Virus record (IMG/VR): IMGVR_UViG_3300034520_000150
Coordinates: 1-33,287 of that record
DNA length: 33,287 nt
DNA from: a virus
Strand: one strand, 5' to 3'
Part shown: piece after piece, positions 5,787 to 13,965 of the stretch
Position numbering within the stretch: position 1 is the stretch's first letter
Layout: every line of letters begins with the position of its first letter
Notes under the pieces: generated by a model
What the model was told of the DNA's origin: nothing
What the model saw: only the letters and a program-made list of their open reading frames with translations
Databases searched by the model: none
Made by a program: the position numbers and the translations under genes

Positions 5787-7028
5787 ATGAAGCCATTTAC
5801 AGAAGCACACAAGAACCTTTTCAGGGGCTTAGGGAGGTATTCAGACCGTATTCTTTACGGATGCTTTGGTTGTGGTAAGACCCACACTACAATGCAAGCC
5901 TTTGGCTTATATCTGCTATTACTTAACGAGTTCACTACTAAACGGTTTAATTTCGCACTCGTCGGGCGTACACAGGTAGCAGTCAAGCGTAATATGTGCA
6001 ATGTTTTATCAGAGTTGTTTGGCTCAGACTTCAAATATGACAGCTCAAGACGCACAGGAAAGACCCGTGACGCAGTTTTATTCGGACACTCGCTGTTTAT
6101 TATAGGACTTAATGACTCAGGCTCTGAGGCTCGAATCCGTGGTCTTACAGACATCATGGGAATGGTACACGACGAGGTCAGCTTATGCTCCGAGGAGCAG
6201 TTTGATTTAATCCAAGGGAGACTTAGGGGTGCAAAGTTACCCCCGGAAGTACCTAATATATTTAGGACTGGTTGGTATCTTGGCACAACTAACCCTGATG
6301 TGCCTACGCACTGGATATTGCAAAAAGCCGAACAAGGCGTCTTTGACTTAGTTAAGTGGACCATGGACGACGCAATATGGGACGGGGCAGAAGAATATTA
6401 CGAGAAACTTATACGTACCTACAAGTCGTCTGAGGCTCTTTATAAACGCTTCGTCTTAGGCGAGTGGACAGGTAATGACCTACAGGTTTACCCGCAGTTT
6501 AACCCTAAGATGCACATAGTCAAAGCATCAGAGGTTGACATTGACTACAAGCAGATGCGTAGGACGTTTTTATCGGTAGACTACGGCAGCAATCATCCTA
6601 CGGCGATTTTGCTTATAAGCCTGTCTTACGGTGGCGAGTATATCGTAAGTCGTGAGATTAAGCTCACTACGACAGCACCTTCGGACATAGTCGCCAAGGT
6701 CAGCCTTCTTTATCAGGAGTTTGCGGGTAAAGGCATCACATTGTCACCGATGTACGTTGACCCATCTGCTGCGGCTCTAAAGGATGAGTTGCGTAAGGTA
6801 GGGATTGAGTACAGGAACGCATTTAACTCGCATAAAGACGGAATAGCAACAGTCAGGGATTATTTGGCATTAGGAAAGCTTTTAGTCTTTGACACTTGCA
6901 CAGAGCTAATCAAGGAATTTTATTCGTACCAGTTCAAGAGTGAAACATCAGATGATGTAGTAAAGCTTAATGACGACTTTGTCGACGCACTTAGGTACGG
7001 AGTACACACAGATAGTACATTATCGTAA
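5787..7028 (+). CDS. terL: Terminase large subunit
   Basis: A 413-residue packaging motor with both domains intact. The ATPase has Walker A GCFGCGKT (residues 25-32), Walker B with the acidic pair DE at 129-130 (MVHDEVSLC), and coupling motif YLGTTNPD. The RNase H-like nuclease has acidic residues in FLSVDYGSNHP (D265), MYVDPSAAAL (D325) and DDFVDALRYG (D396/D400). It cuts concatemeric or circular phage DNA and pumps it into proheads through the portal. It begins 11 bp after the partial paralogue and, unlike its neighbours, has no good Shine-Dalgarno sequence. Its translation may therefore depend on readthrough of ribosomes from that gene. Confidence 0.95.
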   Translation: MKPFTEAHKNLFRGLGRYSDRILYGCFGCGKTHTTMQAFGLYLLLLNEFTTKRFNFALVGRTQVAVKRNMCNVLSELFGSDFKYDSSRRTGKTRDAVLFGHSLFIIGLNDSGSEARIRGLTDIMGMVHDEVSLCSEEQFDLIQGRLRGAKLPPEVPNIFRTGWYLGTTNPDVPTHWILQKAEQGVFDLVKWTMDDAIWDGAEEYYEKLIRTYKSSEALYKRFVLGEWTGNDLQVYPQFNPKMHIVKASEVDIDYKQMRRTFLSVDYGSNHPTAILLISLSYGGEYIVSREIKLTTTAPSDIVAKVSLLYQEFAGKGITLSPMYVDPSAAALKDELRKVGIEYRNAFNSHKDGIATVRDYLALGKLLVFDTCTELIKEFYSYQFKSETSDDVVKLNDDFVDALRYGVHTDSTLS

Positions 7029-7040
7029 GGAGGTGAGCCG

Positions 7041-8726
7041 ATGGTAAACTTTAATGATAATATTTACAATTTACTTGAAGAAACCGACTACTCGGCGACC
7101 CCTACGGGCGTTGACGTGTGGACGGGTTCAAACCCTTTTATTGGTAGCAATAAACAGTTTCCACCACCAGCATTAGTTGAGAGGGCGAATATCAGTTACA
7201 CAAATAACAAACTTTTCGAGAATGAAATTCAAGAGGTTTTTTCCGATGTTATCAACATCTACAGAGAAATATCCCCTCTAACAGGTATGCCAATACACGA
7301 AATCATCTGCGGCTTGCCACATTTTCGCAACGTAGAGCAGTACTGGCAGGCGTTAATCGCAGGCGATACGCCGATAGTAGAGCACAGCGACAGAGAAACT
7401 TCTAAAAGACTGGCTGATGTTATAAGTAAGTCAAACTTTTCGGAGTTTATAGCAACCGAGTTATCAAGCCGTATGCGTGATGTAATCAGTGCATACTCAG
7501 TAACACCTAAAGCCGACGGAAGTATACACATCGGAAAGATTGAGGCTAAGAATTTTACTGTTTACCTGTCAGCGGAGGATGCAGGAACAGTCGAGGTTAT
7601 ACTCTTTTCTAATGTCTTCGAGGTGGCACAGCCAACGGAAGATATGAAAAAAGGCAAGTATGTGCAGTTTATAGAGTATCACAGAGACGGTCTTATAAGG
7701 GAGACTATCTGCGAGTATCGCAATAAAAAGGTAGGAGCAGTTTTATCCGAAACAGAGGAGCAAGCATACGGAGGAACACATCCTATATCACCTGTTGTAC
7801 TGTTTAAGCACAACACCGTCGGCAATCAAGTCTACGGGACAGACCAATACAGATATATGGCAAGCTCCGTAGCAGGTGCTCTCAGGTCGTTACAGAACCT
7901 TTTACGTTTAGGAGAAACACTCAGAGAGCGTCTATGGTATGGCTCTGACAAGCTAACGTCTAAAAATCCAGCTGACGGCTCAAGTACGTTTATGTTAAAT
8001 GGTTTCGCAGGTATCCCCGAGGGTATAGACCATCAAGTAATTCCCGGCTACGTAAGTCCGAAAGTTCCAATTACCGAAGCCGTAGAAGTTTTCAATAAGT
8101 GTATTAAGTCAATCGCTATGGACAGCAAGCTTGGGATGGTTTTCTTCGACATCGAGAAACTTGGAAGCAATTTATCAGCTAAGTCAATCATTGCAGCGAT
8201 GTACCCAGCACAGTTAGAGGCAAAAAGGGTAACTCAAGAGCTTAGTAGGCCTGTCATAGAAGTAGTGAGAAGAATTTACTTGGCGGCTACAGGTGAACTC
8301 CTCCGAGCTGAGGACTTGTCAATTACTTGGTTCGACGGGCTACCCGTAGACGAAAAGGAGCTTACGGAAACTATCCAAAGTCGTATTGGCGTAACGCTCA
8401 CATTAGAGCAAGCAATAAGCCGATTAGATAAGGTTTCATCTGCCGTAGCTTACGACAGAGCCAAAGAAATCAGACAACAGGAAGGTTTTATCAGCGTAGA
8501 CGACATTGTTGGTGTGGATGAAGATGTGGAGGACGATGAACCTACGACAGACGCAACTGTAAGCACTATATCCCCTATCCTTACGCAAGCTGATGATGAA
8601 ACTGTCGTAAGCGATAGACCGAAGTTTCATCAAGGGCGATTTGAACGTCCTAAACTGAGCAAGGATGGCTTTTTGGAGTGGCAGTTACCATTTATCAGAA
8701 TAAAAGGAAGGAGGGGTGAAAGATGA
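7041..8726 (+). CDS. Portal protein
   Basis: A 561-residue protein directly after terL with an AAGGAGGTG ribosome site. Size, position and features such as the long central helical region (YRYMASSVAGALRSLQNLLRLGETLRERLW) and the acidic C-terminal tail (VDDIVGVDEDVEDDE) fit the SPP1/HK97-type portal families. Portal dodecamers form the DNA entry channel at one capsid vertex and dock the terminase and the neck proteins. The last codons overlap the next gene (ATGA at 8723), indicating coupled translation with the protease/scaffold. The assignment rests mainly on context and architecture. Confidence 0.85.
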   Translation: MVNFNDNIYNLLEETDYSATPTGVDVWTGSNPFIGSNKQFPPPALVERANISYTNNKLFENEIQEVFSDVINIYREISPLTGMPIHEIICGLPHFRNVEQYWQALIAGDTPIVEHSDRETSKRLADVISKSNFSEFIATELSSRMRDVISAYSVTPKADGSIHIGKIEAKNFTVYLSAEDAGTVEVILFSNVFEVAQPTEDMKKGKYVQFIEYHRDGLIRETICEYRNKKVGAVLSETEEQAYGGTHPISPVVLFKHNTVGNQVYGTDQYRYMASSVAGALRSLQNLLRLGETLRERLWYGSDKLTSKNPADGSSTFMLNGFAGIPEGIDHQVIPGYVSPKVPITEAVEVFNKCIKSIAMDSKLGMVFFDIEKLGSNLSAKSIIAAMYPAQLEAKRVTQELSRPVIEVVRRIYLAATGELLRAEDLSITWFDGLPVDEKELTETIQSRIGVTLTLEQAISRLDKVSSAVAYDRAKEIRQQEGFISVDDIVGVDEDVEDDEPTTDATVSTISPILTQADDETVVSDRPKFHQGRFERPKLSKDGFLEWQLPFIRIKGRRGER

Positions 8727-9766
8727 GTATAGACATAAATAAAGAGTTTGAACATATAAAACCGCTTGTATCAGAAGATACGACGCCAGAGCAACTGTAC
8801 ATATTCTCTTTGAGGATGTGCAATAACGACATCGACGCTGACAATGACAAGCTCTCAGACGACTTTTTAAGGCAGTTTGCAGAGCAGATTAACACATCGT
8901 CTATACCGCTTATTAAAGACCACACATGGACTGCTGACGGGCAGATTGGACGTGTATACCGTGCAGAGGTTTTATCCGATGGAGTAAACTCCTTAGGCGA
9001 GCCTTACACGTACGTCTTAGGTTACGCTTACGTAGCTGCTGACTCTGATATAGTATCACGCATCAAGCTTGGGCTTTTATCCGAGGTATCTGTGGGGTTT
9101 GACGGCTCTGGATATACCTGTTCCGTTTGTGGTGCGGGTGTTAAATCACATGATTGCCAGTGTACTAATGGACACGTCTTTGGCACTGAATACGAAGGTA
9201 ATCCAGTTTATCGTAATGTAAATCAGTGTTTATCAGCTCTTGAGTGCAGTTTTGTACCTGTGCCTGCACAGGATGGAGCTGAAATACAAAGTAAATCAAA
9301 GGAGGGACGCAGAGTGAAGATTAGCGAGTTTAGAAAGATTTTAGGATTGAAGTCAAAGAAGGCTGAGGATGAAGTAACGGAGGTCGCTGTTGACGAAGCT
9401 CCAGCGACAGACGAAGAAGAAACCAAAGCCGAAGAAACACCAGCAGAAACCGAGGCAGAAGAAACACCTGCTGAGGAAGAAGTTAAGGAAGAAACACCTG
9501 CTGAGGAGGACGACCCAGAGGTAACAATCGCAGACTTAGTTTCAGCTATCGCAGACTTAAAGCAGGCAGTGGATGAATTAAAGGCTGCGAAAAATGAAAG
9601 TGTGCCTGTCAAGGAAGAAGTAGAAGAAACAAAGACAAAGGCTCGCAAACCGTACGTACTGGAAAGACCTGTTGTACAGACTGGCATTAAAGCGAGAGTA
9701 AATCAGGCAGGCAGTGACAGAGCTGTCAAGTCACGTACACCGTACGTAGTTGAGCATACAATCTAA
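8723..9766 (+). CDS. Prohead protease fused to scaffold domain
   Basis: A 347-residue protein. Residues 1-197 look like a prohead serine protease: the candidate catalytic His is in IKDHTWTADGQIGRV (H67) and the candidate Ser in LLSEVSVGF (S123), as in HK97-type proteases. An unusual insertion with C133, C136, C145 and C147 (CSVCGAGV...CQCTNGH) looks like a zinc-binding loop. Residues about 198-347 are an acidic, Glu/Pro/Ala-rich tract (repeats of EETPAE) followed by a coiled-coil-like stretch (LVSAIADLKQAVDELKAAK), typical of capsid scaffolds. An internal in-frame GTG with its own ribosome site lies at the junction (see 9314). The protease would cut the scaffold, and possibly the capsid protein, during maturation. 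Confidence 0.85.
   Translation: MSIDINKEFEHIKPLVSEDTTPEQLYIFSLRMCNNDIDADNDKLSDDFLRQFAEQINTSSIPLIKDHTWTADGQIGRVYRAEVLSDGVNSLGEPYTYVLGYAYVAADSDIVSRIKLGLLSEVSVGFDGSGYTCSVCGAGVKSHDCQCTNGHVFGTEYEGNPVYRNVNQCLSALECSFVPVPAQDGAEIQSKSKEGRRVKISEFRKILGLKSKKAEDEVTEVAVDEAPATDEEETKAEETPAETEAEETPAEEEVKEETPAEEDDPEVTIADLVSAIADLKQAVDELKAAKNESVPVKEEVEETKTKARKPYVLERPVVQTGIKARVNQAGSDRAVKSRTPYVVEHTI
9314..9766 (+). CDS. Nested in-frame scaffold protein (internal GTG start)
   Basis: GTG at 9314 is in frame with the protease gene and is preceded by GGAGGG (9301-9306) with a 7-nt gap, a strong initiation context inside a coding region. Translation from here gives a 150-residue protein (MKISEFRKILGLKSKK...) consisting only of the acidic, coiled-coil scaffold part. 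The arrangement matches lambda C/Nu3, in which one gene yields a protease-scaffold fusion and an excess of free scaffold. Expression of the short form is inferred from the start signals. Confidence 0.65.
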   Translation: MKISEFRKILGLKSKKAEDEVTEVAVDEAPATDEEETKAEETPAETEAEETPAEEEVKEETPAEEDDPEVTIADLVSAIADLKQAVDELKAAKNESVPVKEEVEETKTKARKPYVLERPVVQTGIKARVNQAGSDRAVKSRTPYVVEHTI

Positions 9767-9812
9767 ACGGTTTTATCCGTAAGTAAATTATTTTATTAGG
9801 AGGATGAGAATT

Positions 9813-10958
9813 ATGGCATATACAGTTTATGACAGTGCTAATGCGTATCTTAACAAGATTAAATCCGCACTGGCTATCAGTGCAAAGACTTTAATCCTGC
9901 ACAATGAGGATAATTTCCGCTACGAGCTTCGTGGTGGTAAAACGATGGTTCGTTCCGCTGATGCTGGTGGTGCTGGAACTTACAACAAGTCCAGAGGATT
10001 TACACAGCCTTATGGCGGAGGTACAGGCATCACTTGGGAGGAATACGAACCTCAGACTGACCGTGCTAAAGTCATCAGAGTTGACAAGGCTGATGAGTTG
10101 GCATCCTATCTTGCAGGTATGGATAGCTCTATCGGTGCTATGGCTCATAACTATGCGAAAAATTACTTTGCACCTGAGTTTGACGCTGTAAACATCGCAA
10201 CTATTTTTAGCAAGCTACCTGAGGATAACATCATTACAACTGGTACTGATGGATACAAGACAGATATTGACAACATCTGTCAGACGCTTATCAACATCGA
10301 CGCAGCCATGTATAATGCTGGTTCTGATGGTCCTGCCGTTATCTTCATTGAGTCTTCAGTTTTTGCTACTTTGCAGGCAGCTCTGCTTAAAAATCCGGGA
10401 GCCTTGGCATTTGTAAATGCTATTAGAGAGGTTCGAGTTGAAACTGGCTTTGAGTCTCTTATTGGCATGGAAGCTCCACTGACTGTACAGACAAAGGCTA
10501 TCAAGTGGAACGAGCATTACATTGTGCCTATGCCTTCTAACCGTATGAATTCACTCATTACACTGCTTGATGGACAGAGTGATGGACAGGAAGCTGGTGG
10601 TTATGAGGTTGCTGAAGAAGGCAATAGAGTTATTCGTATCCTTGCTGTACCACTTGAAGCGGGTTTCACCTCTGTTCGTTATGAGGTTAATAACTTGTTG
10701 CTACCGGGCGATATGAGAGGCTTCAACATCAGTGACTCTGAAGTAACTCGTGCAATGGCTAAACTCCGTGAAGGTGTCGACGGTAACGGTATGTTCAGCA
10801 ACCTTACTATTCAGAACGTGGCACTTAACCCGTACTACGACGCTTTCGAGTTCCAGTCACGTATCATCTACGGTGCTGACCTGTTCAAATCCCGTAAGAA
10901 CGTCTGCTTCGCAGTAGCTGATGAGCCTACTGCGGAAGATGGCGGTAGTGAAGATTAA
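9813..10958 (+). CDS. Major capsid protein
   Basis: About 381 residues (MAYTVYDSANAYLNKIKSALAISAK...). ATG at 9813 is preferred over the in-frame ATG at 9804, because the latter lies immediately against the AGGAGG (9799-9803 core) while 9813 is 9 nt away. Position after the protease/scaffold, length and an E-loop/P-domain-like plan fit the HK97 fold, though I rely mostly on order. The coding region contains no TTTTATCNG copy, although the average is one per 565 bp. A hairpin follows the stop, as often seen around highly expressed capsid genes. An acidic C-terminus (DEPTAEDGGSED) ends the protein. Confidence 0.85.
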   Translation: MAYTVYDSANAYLNKIKSALAISAKTLILHNEDNFRYELRGGKTMVRSADAGGAGTYNKSRGFTQPYGGGTGITWEEYEPQTDRAKVIRVDKADELASYLAGMDSSIGAMAHNYAKNYFAPEFDAVNIATIFSKLPEDNIITTGTDGYKTDIDNICQTLINIDAAMYNAGSDGPAVIFIESSVFATLQAALLKNPGALAFVNAIREVRVETGFESLIGMEAPLTVQTKAIKWNEHYIVPMPSNRMNSLITLLDGQSDGQEAGGYEVAEEGNRVIRILAVPLEAGFTSVRYEVNNLLLPGDMRGFNISDSEVTRAMAKLREGVDGNGMFSNLTIQNVALNPYYDAFEFQSRIIYGADLFKSRKNVCFAVADEPTAEDGGSED

Positions 10959-10986
10959 GAACAATAATCGTGACACTATCATAGGA

Positions 10987-11013
10987 CACCTGCTACCTGC
11001 GCGGTAGCAGGTG
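10987..11013 (+). terminator. GC-rich hairpin after the capsid gene (attenuator or mRNA stabiliser)
   Basis: CACCTGCTACC (10987-10997) pairs perfectly with GGTAGCAGGTG (11003-11013) around TGCGC. No T-run follows (CCTATAAATAAAGG), so it should leak or instead protect the 3' end of capsid mRNA, lowering downstream expression relative to capsid. Confidence 0.6.
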
Positions 11014-11037
11014 CCTATAAATAAAGGAGGCTAAACT

Positions 11038-11334
11038 ATGAAAGTTCTTTTGATGAAAAAAGATGGTATCATCCATAAAGTCTCGGAGTTAAACAAGCAA
11101 AAGGTTCAGGATAAGCTGGATGCTGGATTTGTAATTGTTGGTTCAGAAGACCTCGATGCTCCAGATGAAGTATCCGACGCAGTCGCTAAGGCTGTTAAGG
11201 CTCTAAATATCGACGATAAAATCGCAAAAGCTGTTGCAGATGCTGTGAACAAAGCAGTAGAAAAGGCTGTCACAGAAGCTGTAAAGAAAATGCAGAAAGC
11301 TGAGCAGACAGCTACACAAGAACCTAAAAAATAA
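11038..11334 (+). CDS. Hypothetical head-region protein, 98 residues
   Basis: ATG at 11038 follows AAGGAGG. The N-terminal 35 residues (MKVLLMKKDGIIHKVSELNKQKVQDKLDAGFVIVG) could form a small beta-alpha domain. The rest is an alanine/lysine/valine-rich amphipathic helix with repeated AVAKAV/AVADAVNKAVEKAV units that suggest a coiled coil. No named family is recognised. Position between capsid and connector genes suggests a head decoration or assembly factor, by context only. Confidence 0.6.
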   Translation: MKVLLMKKDGIIHKVSELNKQKVQDKLDAGFVIVGSEDLDAPDEVSDAVAKAVKALNIDDKIAKAVADAVNKAVEKAVTEAVKKMQKAEQTATQEPKK

Positions 11335-11352
11335 TGTCACGGAGGGGAGGTT

Positions 11353-11907
11353 ATGACTATGGACTTACAGATAGGAATAAATAGCTATGTTACAGTCAGC
11401 GAAGCTGACGACTATGTAGCCTCCCACTATCTATCCACAAATGCAGCACGTCAGTCATGGGAAGCCCTCACAGACGACGATAAGTCCGCCGCCCTTCTAC
11501 GCTCCTGTATGGCTCTTAATAACCTAAAATACACGGGCAGGCGAAAGAACCCCGGACAGAAGCTGGAGTTCCCACGCACCAACACCTACGGTGTAGCAGG
11601 AGTGTTTTATCAGCCAGTGTTTAACCCAGCCTACGACCAAGGTCTTGGCGGGTATTCTGCGTCAAGCTCCGACGGTTTAGATAAGGCGAAGATGGCACAG
11701 ATAGAAAATGCCTTATGGTATGTAGCGCTTGACCCACAAGTTACAGACGGTGCTAAAATCACTGTTCGTGGGCTTACATCAAAGAAGGCAGGTCCTATAT
11801 CAGAGAGCTACGGTCAAACATCCGTACAGGCTCAGGAAGGCATTTACACTAAGCAGGTTTATGCAATTCTCAGCGAGTGGTTGTCGACCAGTCGCTATAC
11901 AGTATAA
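11353..11907 (+). CDS. Head-tail connector (DnaT-like/gp6-like)
   Basis: A 184-residue protein beginning LQIGINSYVTVSEADDYVASHY, with a helical section ending in GRRKNPGQKLEFPR. This matches proteins annotated as putative DnaT-like domain or phage head-tail adaptor in siphoviruses. These form a ring below the portal that links head to neck. The strong GGAGGGGAGG site supports the start at 11353, and ATG at 11359 is also possible. The assignment is moderately strong from the pattern SYVTVSEADDYV and position. Confidence 0.75.
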   Translation: MTMDLQIGINSYVTVSEADDYVASHYLSTNAARQSWEALTDDDKSAALLRSCMALNNLKYTGRRKNPGQKLEFPRTNTYGVAGVFYQPVFNPAYDQGLGGYSASSSDGLDKAKMAQIENALWYVALDPQVTDGAKITVRGLTSKKAGPISESYGQTSVQAQEGIYTKQVYAILSEWLSTSRYTV

Positions 11908-11919
11908 GGAGGTGCGACT

Positions 11920-12300
11920 ATGGAGGCAATCACTCAAGGATTTTTGGACTATGGTGTTTTAGGTCTTGTCATAGCAGCTCTCATAGCAGCACTTGGTACC
12001 CTATGGAAACATCTAACATCCGAACGAAACGCCACAGCAGAGAGGCTTAAAGAGTTGCAAGAGCATCATGCGAAGGAGCGTGAGGTTCTTGTATCGGATA
12101 CAAGGAAAGCAAATGCTGAAACGCTTGATAAGGTATATATGTTGACCCGTGAGGTAACCAAAACCACAGAGCGCGTCACGGCAGTTATCGAAGAAAACAC
12201 AAAAGCAATCAAAGAGTGGGGTTCGAGGATTGACGAAATGGGAGAAAAAGTGCTTGTATTATGTGAGAGAGTGGAAAGATTGGAGGAGAAGCAGAAATGA
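11920..12300 (+). CDS. Single-span membrane protein with coiled coil
   Basis: A 126-residue protein with one N-terminal hydrophobic segment (GVLGLVIAALIAALGTLW, about residues 12-29). A long charged helix with heptad-like spacing (TSERNATAERLKELQEHHAKERE...RVERLEEKQK) follows. This plan resembles phage XhlA-like or holin-partner proteins that anchor in the membrane and project a coiled coil. Its stop overlaps the start of the next gene (ATGA at 12297), which encodes an LLH-type holin, so the two probably act together in lysis. Lysis genes within the head-tail cluster are unusual. Confidence 0.7.
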   Translation: MEAITQGFLDYGVLGLVIAALIAALGTLWKHLTSERNATAERLKELQEHHAKEREVLVSDTRKANAETLDKVYMLTREVTKTTERVTAVIEENTKAIKEWGSRIDEMGEKVLVLCERVERLEEKQK

Positions 12301-12683
12301 CGAATATACTCAGTTTTATCAGTACGCACATCGTTGAATTGTCTGTTGCGTTAGTCTTTATACTGGCTCTGCTGTACTTTGTGTTTTTAGTGAAAGACAA
12401 GAAGGTGCAGTTAGCTAAGATAGCTCTTTACTTTGTCGCTTGGGCAGAGAAAGAGTACGGAGGTAAGACAGGAGAAATCAAGTATGCTGCTGTCGTAGCT
12501 CAACTTTATAAGTACATCCCAGCAGTCTTACGACCTTTTATCAGCGAAGCATTTATCGGGGAAGCTGTTGAAACAGCGGTTACGAAGCTTAAAAAGCTTT
12601 TAGAAGACGGTGCAAATCTTGACTCCTACTTTGTTGAGCACTACCTCGAAGGAATCGACCCCGGCAGTCCTACGGTAAAATAA
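12297..12683 (+). CDS. Holin, LLH family (putative)
   Basis: A 128-residue protein with a single N-terminal membrane span (IVELSVALVFILALLYFVFLV, about residues 12-32). An amphipathic helical region with the pattern KIALYFVAWAEKEYGGKTGEIKYAAVVAQLY follows. This matches the LLH-type phage holin family as I know it (membrane span, then WAEKxYGxGxGxxKY). Holins make membrane lesions that release endolysin at a set time. The gene overlaps its partner at 12297 by 4 bp. The endolysin is 12 kb away at 24712, which is an uncommon separation. Confidence 0.75.
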   Translation: MTNILSFISTHIVELSVALVFILALLYFVFLVKDKKVQLAKIALYFVAWAEKEYGGKTGEIKYAAVVAQLYKYIPAVLRPFISEAFIGEAVETAVTKLKKLLEDGANLDSYFVEHYLEGIDPGSPTVK

Positions 12684-12711
12684 CGCTTAGGCCGATGGGA
12701 GGTGAACGACG

Positions 12712-13005
12712 ATGATTTACAAGGATTATATGCTATATCCCGTAACGCTTGAACGCATGACTGGAAAAGACCCTGACACGAGGATGGACAGCTACTGTGC
12801 ACCAGAAGTAATAAAAGTATTTAGGCACGGCGGGTTAGCTCGCATCCATACGGGTCAGGGTGATACGACAGTATCAATGCAAAGATATATTACGGTGGAT
12901 GATATAAAGATTGGTGATAAAATCAACGGTCAGGTAGTGCAGTCAGTCGAAATCGTACCTGAGTTTGATGGCAGTGAACCTTTATTTGAAGTTACGTGTT
13001 GGTGA
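12712..13005 (+). CDS. Head-closure/neck protein (putative)
   Basis: A 97-residue, beta-rich protein (MIYKDYMLYPVTLERMTGKDPDTRMDSYCAPEV) with a GGAGGTGA ribosome site. Small beta-barrel proteins in this position, such as SPP1 gp16 relatives, plug the portal channel and join head to tail. Identification is by order, size and predicted fold. Residues ITVDDIKIGDKINGQVVQSVEIV resemble the barrel segment of that group. Confidence 0.55.
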   Translation: MIYKDYMLYPVTLERMTGKDPDTRMDSYCAPEVIKVFRHGGLARIHTGQGDTTVSMQRYITVDDIKIGDKINGQVVQSVEIVPEFDGSEPLFEVTCW

Positions 13006-13071
13006 GAAATTAACTGCAGGCCTTGCCAAGTATAAGCATAGATGGCGAGTGAAGTGTAGGGGGTGTATGGG

Positions 13072-13446
13072 ATGAAAAGGCTTGACGTAGAGGCAATCGT
13101 AAGCAGATACGCAACACAACCTGTCGTCGTAGACGCACTTGCAAGAGCAATCTACGCAAGAGCACTGCACTACACCCCCGTAAAGACTGGAAGGCTCAAA
13201 GCGTCAGCGGTCTTGGAGGTTTTATCTGACAGAGCTACGATACGATACACAGCTCCTTACGCAACTTATGTGCACGAAATACCTTTCAGGACACATAAAC
13301 CGCCTACTGGGATGAAATTCTTGGAGCAGGCAGCTGCTGAGGTTGGGTTAGGCAGTGGAATACCGCTTACGATAAGCTACGACCCGCTCGAACTGTATAT
13401 AAATCAGCCAGACAAAGGCTCACCAATCACTATGTGGTATTCGTAA
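13072..13446 (+). CDS. HK97 gp10-like neck / minor capsid protein
   Basis: About 124 residues. ATG at 13072 is chosen because AGGGGG (13058-13063) lies 8 nt upstream, while the in-frame GTG at 13063 overlaps that site. The core ALARAIYARALHYTPVKTGRLKAS...TAPYATYVHE carries the motif TPVxTGxLxxS...Y(A)xYVE characteristic of HK97 gp10-type proteins. These link the neck to the tail terminator. Confidence in the family is high because of this signature. Confidence 0.8.
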   Translation: MKRLDVEAIVSRYATQPVVVDALARAIYARALHYTPVKTGRLKASAVLEVLSDRATIRYTAPYATYVHEIPFRTHKPPTGMKFLEQAAAEVGLGSGIPLTISYDPLELYINQPDKGSPITMWYS

Positions 13447-13511
13447 GGCGTCAGAACGCCCTACAAGCGATTTTAATGACTTAGGTAGTACTTTTATCGG
13501 GAGGTGAACGT

Positions 13512-13964
13512 ATGGAGCAATATGGACTGTTTCTTGCCTTAAAAGAGCTATTAAAAAGCTGGGGTGGACAGCAATTTTCATTTGGATTTAATGACATGGA
13601 TATAAACGCTGACTTTGATTGTGGAGTGTACATCAGAGGCGACGCACCCGGCGAGTATCGTGACATAACAACAGGTGCTTACGTCAATCGTACAGCACGT
13701 GTACAGTTCCTTGCACAGTCTGACCTATCAGCGGATGGAAATATTGCTACTGCTACGTTCACAGCTTTTATCCGCAATCTACTACCGCTTACGATATGCG
13801 AAACCGTGTCAGTCACATACAAAGATGTCACTTACGACGTTACGATTATAAAAGCAAGCCTGATAGGTGATGTAATACCGTTAGGCAGAAACGAGCAAGG
13901 GCGTGCTCGATACTCCTTAAACGCCCTTATAACTTATACAATATCCGAGAAGGAGGATGATTAA
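13512..13964 (+). CDS. Tail terminator / minor capsid protein (putative)
   Basis: A 150-residue protein placed between the gp10-like gene and the tail tube gene, where tail-terminator (tail completion) proteins normally sit. The sequence GLFLALKELLKSWGG...VQFLAQSDLSADGNIATATFTAFIRNLL resembles the minor capsid/tail completion proteins of clostridial siphoviruses. It would cap the tail tube before joining to the head. Its stop overlaps the Shine-Dalgarno to start region of the next gene. Confidence 0.6.
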   Translation: MEQYGLFLALKELLKSWGGQQFSFGFNDMDINADFDCGVYIRGDAPGEYRDITTGAYVNRTARVQFLAQSDLSADGNIATATFTAFIRNLLPLTICETVSVTYKDVTYDVTIIKASLIGDVIPLGRNEQGRARYSLNALITYTISEKEDD

Positions 13965-13965
13965 A

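Noticed and set aside
9223-9687. Leftward 154-codon frame opposite the scaffold domain
   Set aside because: Serine/valine-rich mirror of the Glu/Ala-rich scaffold coding; no ribosome site; a shadow of the real gene.
9771-11605. Gap in TTTTATCNG across the capsid gene as deliberate avoidance
   Set aside because: With about 50 copies over 28 kb, one gap of 1.8 kb is expected by chance somewhere. A second large gap lies in the tape measure gene.
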